From positions 1 through 19,053 of the forward strand of contig JAEXBT010000004.1 in NCBI GenBank assembly GCA_023393895.1: DNA of 19,053 nucleotides. The letters run 5' to 3'. This document shows positions 15,427 through 19,053 of this stretch, piece after piece; position 1 is the stretch's first letter; every line of letters begins with the position of its first letter. Origin of the DNA: Pseudomonadota bacterium. Lineage in GTDB: Bacteria; Pseudomonadota; Gammaproteobacteria; Xanthomonadales; Xanthomonadaceae. A program made the position numbers and the translations under genes. Below the pieces are notes generated by a model that saw only the letters and a program-made list of their open reading frames with translations, was not told where the DNA came from and searched no databases.

Positions 15427-16404
15427 ATGACGCAATCCGACGCGATCCTGGTCACCGGTGCGGCCGGCTTCATCGGTGCCCACGTGGTGCAGGCATTGCA
15501 GGCGCGTGGCGCGCGCGTGATCGGCCTCGACAACTACAACGATTATTACGATCCGCAGCTCAAGCGCGATCGCGTCGCAGCCCTGTGCCCCGACGCCGAC
15601 ATCCGCACCATCGACCTGGTGGATGATGCGGCACTGACGGCGTTGTTCGACGAAGTGCAGCCGATGCGGGTGATCCATCTCGCGGCGCAGGCCGGGGTGC
15701 GCTATTCGCTGAAAAACCCCGGTGCCTACGTGCAGTCCAACCTGGTCGGCTTCGGCCATGTGCTCGAAGTTTGCCGGCATCGCGGCGTCAGGCATCTGGT
15801 GTATGCCAGTTCCTCATCCGTGTATGGCGATTCGGCCACGCCGCCGTATTCCGAGGATCAGCGCATCGACCAGCCGCGGTCGTTCTACGCCGCCACCAAG
15901 GCCGCCAACGAACTGATGGCGCACAGCTACGCGCACCTGTACGGCCTGCGCGCCACCGGCCTGCGTTTCTTCACCGTGTATGGGCCATGGGGGCGTCCGG
16001 ACATGGCGCCACTGCTGTTCTCCCGAGCGGTGCTGTCGGGCCGCCCGATCGATGTGTTCAACCACGGCCGGATGCGCCGTGACTTCACCCACATCAGCGA
16101 CATCGTGGCCGGCGTGCTGGGCGCGCTGGACGCGCCAGCGGATGCCACTTCAACACATCGCGTGTTCAATCTCGGCAACCACACGCCAGTCGAGCTGGAG
16201 CACTTCATCGGCGTGATCGAGCAGGCCGCCGGACGACAGGCCGAGAAGTGTTACCGGACGCTGCAGCCGGGCGACATGGTCGAGACGATGGCCGATGTCA
16301 GCCGCGCGCACGCGGCGTTCGGCTTCGAGCCGGTCACGTCGATCGAACGCGGGCTGCCGCCGGTGGTCGAATGGTGCCGCGACTATTTCGGAGACGCCGC
16401 GTGA
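15427..16404 (+). CDS. NAD-dependent epimerase, probably UDP-glucuronate 4-epimerase
   Basis: This is an extended short-chain dehydrogenase that interconverts nucleotide sugars. The 325-residue protein has the Rossmann motif GAAGFIG at 11-17, then LDNYNDYYDPQLKRDR at 34-49, a segment typical of UDP-glucuronate 4-epimerases (CapI-like) that yield UDP-galacturonate. Other landmarks are HLAAQAGVRYSL, the YASSSSVYGDS block and the catalytic YAATK (Y154, K158), then RFFTVYGPWGRPDMA and RRDFTHISDI. The substrate call is from motif resemblance only. The ATG lies 15 bases after parB and lacks a clear Shine-Dalgarno sequence. Its stop overlaps the next gene's GTG by 4 bases. Confidence 0.88.
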   Translation: MTQSDAILVTGAAGFIGAHVVQALQARGARVIGLDNYNDYYDPQLKRDRVAALCPDADIRTIDLVDDAALTALFDEVQPMRVIHLAAQAGVRYSLKNPGAYVQSNLVGFGHVLEVCRHRGVRHLVYASSSSVYGDSATPPYSEDQRIDQPRSFYAATKAANELMAHSYAHLYGLRATGLRFFTVYGPWGRPDMAPLLFSRAVLSGRPIDVFNHGRMRRDFTHISDIVAGVLGALDAPADATSTHRVFNLGNHTPVELEHFIGVIEQAAGRQAEKCYRTLQPGDMVETMADVSRAHAAFGFEPVTSIERGLPPVVEWCRDYFGDAA

Positions 16405-17126
16405 ACGAAGCGCCGCAGCTGTCGGTGGTGGTGCCGGTCCACAACGAGGAGGACAACGTTGCGCCACTTATCGGCGAGATCGTCGCCGCGCTGCGCGGTG
16501 TCGTCCCGTTCGAGATCGTGTATGTCGACGACGCCTCGAAGGACGCGACGCTCGCGCGCCTCACCGAACTGAAAACGGCCACGCCGGAACTGCGCGTCAT
16601 CCGTCATCTTTCAAACAGCGGCCAGAGCACGGCGGTCCGCAACGGCGTCAAGGCCGCGCGCGCGCCGTGGATCGCCACGCTGGATGGCGATGGCCAGAAC
16701 GACCCGGCCGACATCCCGAAACTGCTGGCCGAACGCGCCAAGGCATCGCCTGACACCCGCATGTTCGCCGGCTGGCGGGTGGAGCGCAGGGATTCCGGCA
16801 GCAAGCGCTGGGCCTCGAAATGGGCCAACGCGATCCGCGCGCGGATGCTGCACGATGACACGCCGGACACCGGCTGCGGCATCAAGCTGTTCGAGCGCGA
16901 GGCCTTCCTCGACCTCCCTTACTTCGACCACATGCATCGCTACCTGCCGGCGCTGATGCAGCGCGCCGGCTGGAGAACGGTGAGCGTGCCGGTCAATCAT
17001 CGCCACCGCACCAGCGGCGTGTCCAAGTACAACAACCTCAACCGCGCACTGGTCGGCATCCGCGACCTGCGCGGCATGGCTTGGCTGATCAGCCGCAGCC
17101 GGCGCACCGGCATCGAGGAAATCTGA
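16401..17126 (+). CDS. GT2-family glycosyltransferase, DPM1/ArnC/RgtE-like
   Basis: This inverting family-2 enzyme probably transfers a sugar from a nucleotide donor to a polyprenyl phosphate. Starting at GTG 16401 (GTGA overlap with the epimerase stop, GGAGA upstream) it has 241 residues. Motifs: SVVVPVHNEEDNVAPL at 8-23, EIVYVDDASKD, and TLDGDGQNDPADIP with the DxD-like acceptor region. The CGIKLFEREAF block and the HRHRTSGVSKYN segment follow; the latter is characteristic of dolichol-phosphate mannose synthase-like enzymes. No C-terminal membrane helices are present, unlike ArnC, so it is a soluble type that may work with the adjacent membrane protein. Donor and acceptor are inferred, not shown. 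Confidence 0.88.
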   Translation: MNEAPQLSVVVPVHNEEDNVAPLIGEIVAALRGVVPFEIVYVDDASKDATLARLTELKTATPELRVIRHLSNSGQSTAVRNGVKAARAPWIATLDGDGQNDPADIPKLLAERAKASPDTRMFAGWRVERRDSGSKRWASKWANAIRARMLHDDTPDTGCGIKLFEREAFLDLPYFDHMHRYLPALMQRAGWRTVSVPVNHRHRTSGVSKYNNLNRALVGIRDLRGMAWLISRSRRTGIEEI

Positions 17127-17500
17127 TGTCGCTTTTTGCCATCATCGTGCAGGAGGCGTTGCAGCAGCCCGGCTTCATGGACACGCCGATCGGCTGGCTG
17201 GAGTGGACCGGCATCCACATGACGCCGTGGAAGGTGATCGGATGGGTCGGCGCGCTGATGTTCGGCGGCCGCTGGCTGGTGCAGTTCATCGCCAGCCGCC
17301 GCGCGAAGAAGCCTGTGATCCCGCGCGTGTTCTGGTACATGAGCATCATCGGCAGCCTGATGACGCTGAGCTACTTCATCTTCGGCAAGAACGATTCGGT
17401 CGGCATCCTGCAGAACCTGTTCCCGACCTTCACCGCCAGCTACAGCCTCTGGCTCGACATCCGCCATCGCGGCTGGAAGCGCGATCGCGCCACCCACTGA
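17126..17500 (+). CDS. Small membrane protein with lipid A biosynthesis N-terminal (LAB_N) domain
   Basis: The 124-residue protein has the LAB_N domain: GWVGALMFGGRWLVQFIASRRAKKPVIPRVFWYMSIIGSLMTLSYFIFGKNDSVGILQNLFPTF spans about residues 39-102, followed by YSLWLDIRHR. About three membrane helices are predicted. The domain also occurs at the N-terminus of some LpxB-type proteins and as stand-alone proteins next to GT2 enzymes; its exact role is unknown. The start overlaps the preceding stop by one base (TGATG), so it is coupled to the glycosyltransferase and probably its membrane partner. The GT39/ArnT-like transferase often found next in such loci is absent here. Confidence 0.85.
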   Translation: MSLFAIIVQEALQQPGFMDTPIGWLEWTGIHMTPWKVIGWVGALMFGGRWLVQFIASRRAKKPVIPRVFWYMSIIGSLMTLSYFIFGKNDSVGILQNLFPTFTASYSLWLDIRHRGWKRDRATH

Positions 17501-17524
17501 AGCGCATCGCCGCACCGTGGCGGT

Positions 17525-17530
17525 TAGGAT
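17525..17530 (+). promoter_or_regulatory. Candidate -10 element for the DUF885 gene
   Basis: TAGGAT lies 27 bases before the ATG at 17558, within the 57-base gap after the LAB_N gene. A -35 box is not convincing. It suggests a separate transcript for the secreted protein. Confidence 0.28.
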
Positions 17531-17557
17531 GGTGTTTTCCGCGTGGGAGAACGTTTG

Positions 17558-19053
17558 ATGAAGCCCGCCCTGCTCGCGCTGTCGCTGGCACTGCTGTTGC
17601 CAACCGCGGCGGTCGAAGCGATTGCCGCAACACCGGTGCAGGTTGCCGAATCCGCCAGTGACCGGAAGTTCCGCGAGATCTACACGCGTGAATGGACATG
17701 GCGCCAGGCCCAGGGCGGGGAGTCGGAGGGTGAAGAGAAGGGTGCGCCTCGGCTCAGGCTGCCGGATGTCTCGCCGGCGGCACAGGCCGAGCGGCTGAAG
17801 ACCTGGGAGACCGTGCTGCGGGACCTGGATCGCATCGACCAGGCGAAGCTGAGCCCGGCCAATCGCATCCACTACCGGGTGTATCGCCCGCAGGTCGAGG
17901 ACCTGGCCGCCAGCGTGCGCTTCGGCGACTACCAGATGCCGTTCAACGCGGATTCCTCGTTCTGGTCGGGGCTTGGCTTCATGGGCCAGCAGAGCCTGCG
18001 CAACGCCGGCGATTACCGTGCCTACATCGCCATGCTCCGCGAGGTGCCGCGCTACTTCGACCAGCACATCGACAACATGCGTGCGGGCCTTGCACGCGGC
18101 TTCAGCGTGCCGCGGGCGACGCTCGATGGCCGCGATGCATCGATCGCGCAGGTCGCGGACTTCAAGGATGTGGAGGTGGCCGCGCTGTACCGTCCGTTCA
18201 AGCGGATGCCGGCGACGATCCCCGCGGCCGAGCAGCAGGCGCTGCGCGAGGAGGCGAAGCGCGCGCTGTCCGAAGCGGTGATCCCGGCCTACGCGAAGCT
18301 GCTCAGGTTCTTCCGCGACGAATACATGCCGAAGGCCCGCACCACACTCGCGGCCGAGGCGATGCCCGACGGCGAAGCCTGGTACCGCCAGCAGATCCGC
18401 CACTACACCACGCTCGACCTGTCGCCCGAGGAGATCCACCAGATCGGGCTGAAGGAGGTCGCACAGATCCGCGCCGAGATGGACGCGATCATCGATGGGC
18501 TCGGATTCCAGGGCAACTCGAAGGACACCCGCTTCCAGGATTTCCTGGCCTTCCTGCGGACCGACAAGCAGTTCTACGTGGACAAGCCGCAGGACCTGCT
18601 CGACCGTGCGGCATGGATCAGCAAGCGCGTGGATGGCGAGATCGGCAAGATCATCGGCAAGCTGCCGCGCAATCGCTTCGCGATCATCGAGGTGCCGCCG
18701 GACATCGCGCCGTTCTGGACCGCAGGCCGCGGCGGCGCCAGCGCCTACTGGCTCAACACCTACGACCTGCCCTCGCGACCGCTCTACAACCTGCCGGCGT
18801 TGACCCTGCACGAATCCGCACCCGGGCACTCCCTGCAGGGCTCGCTGGTGATGGAGATGGGCGAGATGCCGGGCTTCCGCAAGGAATACATCAGCGCCTA
18901 TGGCGAAGGCTGGGGGCTGTACTCGGAGTGGCTGGGCAAGGAAATGGGCATCTACCAGACGCCCTACGAGGACTTCGGACGCCTGACCTACGCGATGTGG
19001 CGTGCGGCGCGGCTGGTGATCGATACCGGCGTGCACCACAAGGGCTGGACGCG
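17558..19053 (+). CDS. Secreted DUF885 family protein (HExxxGH metallopeptidase-like), 3'-partial
   Basis: The frame is open from ATG 17558 to the window end: 498 codons with no stop. A Sec signal peptide is visible (MKPALLALSLALLLPTAAVEAIA), so the mature protein is periplasmic or outer-membrane associated. The sequence is that of a DUF885 protein: LRDLDRIDQAKLSPANRIHYRVY, FWTAGRGGASAYWLNTYDLPSRP, and the HESAPGH motif (H418, E419, H424) followed by AYGEGWGLYSEWLGKEMG, where E450 is a candidate third metal ligand. This layout suggests a zinc peptidase of gluzincin type, but the family's substrates are mostly unknown. GGGAGA precedes the ATG by 8 bases. The last roughly 100 residues expected for the family lie outside the window. 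Confidence 0.92.
   Translation, partial: MKPALLALSLALLLPTAAVEAIAATPVQVAESASDRKFREIYTREWTWRQAQGGESEGEEKGAPRLRLPDVSPAAQAERLKTWETVLRDLDRIDQAKLSPANRIHYRVYRPQVEDLAASVRFGDYQMPFNADSSFWSGLGFMGQQSLRNAGDYRAYIAMLREVPRYFDQHIDNMRAGLARGFSVPRATLDGRDASIAQVADFKDVEVAALYRPFKRMPATIPAAEQQALREEAKRALSEAVIPAYAKLLRFFRDEYMPKARTTLAAEAMPDGEAWYRQQIRHYTTLDLSPEEIHQIGLKEVAQIRAEMDAIIDGLGFQGNSKDTRFQDFLAFLRTDKQFYVDKPQDLLDRAAWISKRVDGEIGKIIGKLPRNRFAIIEVPPDIAPFWTAGRGGASAYWLNTYDLPSRPLYNLPALTLHESAPGHSLQGSLVMEMGEMPGFRKEYISAYGEGWGLYSEWLGKEMGIYQTPYEDFGRLTYAMWRAARLVIDTGVHHKGWT

Noticed and set aside
16997..19039. A 680-codon open frame on the minus strand over the GT2 end, LAB_N and DUF885 genes
   Set aside because: The plus-strand genes have clear domains and motifs, and the minus-strand translation is an antisense shadow of biased codons.

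Overview
The window is GC-rich, tightly packed chromosomal DNA. The likely source is a gammaproteobacterium of the Xanthomonadaceae/Lysobacteraceae type (Lysobacter, Luteimonas and relatives). That assignment is inferred from base composition, protein character and the rsmG-parA-parB order; no search was possible. Two genes run off the ends: the formate dehydrogenase alpha subunit on the left and a DUF885 peptidase-like gene on the right.

Bases 1-9646 form a near self-contained selenocysteine island. The alpha subunit of an Fdn/Fdo-type respiratory formate dehydrogenase enters the window just before an in-frame TGA (15-17) that must be read as selenocysteine. A SECIS-like hairpin follows it, with the bulged U at the same distance from the UGA as in E. 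coli. The iron-sulphur beta subunit and cytochrome b556 gamma subunit come next, then the maturation factor fdhE. After these lie selA, selB, the tRNA-Sec gene selC (8472-8566, anticodon UCA) and selD. Substrate enzyme, maturation factor, Sec synthesis, Sec-specific elongation factor, tRNA and selenium donor synthase therefore all sit in one block on one strand. The selB reading frame does not stop before selC: it runs 47 bases into the tRNA gene and ends at a TAG just after the anticodon stem.

Bases 9712-12958 are a housekeeping and accessory stretch. It holds an exonuclease III (xthA) convergent with a small GlsB/YeaQ/YmgE-family membrane protein, with a strong terminator between them. A minus-strand AMP-forming acyl ligase follows, divergent from a 4'-phosphopantetheinyl transferase. 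The last two suggest activation and carrier-protein loading of an acyl or aryl acid, as in xanthomonadin/aryl-polyene pathways.

Bases 12961-15411 carry rsmG, parA and parB, the usual 16S rRNA methyltransferase and chromosome-partition set. Bases 15427-17500 carry an overlapping trio: a UDP-glucuronate 4-epimerase-like enzyme, a DPM1-like GT2 glycosyltransferase and a small LAB_N-domain membrane protein. They look like part of a lipid-linked sugar pathway for the cell envelope. From 17558 a secreted DUF885 protein with a zinc-binding HExxxGH motif runs off the right end.

The most interesting observations are the selB/selC overlap, the SECIS apical-loop change, the compact Sec island as a whole, and the ligase/PPTase and epimerase/GT2/LAB_N groupings. 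No CRISPR array, insertion sequence, phage gene or rRNA was seen.
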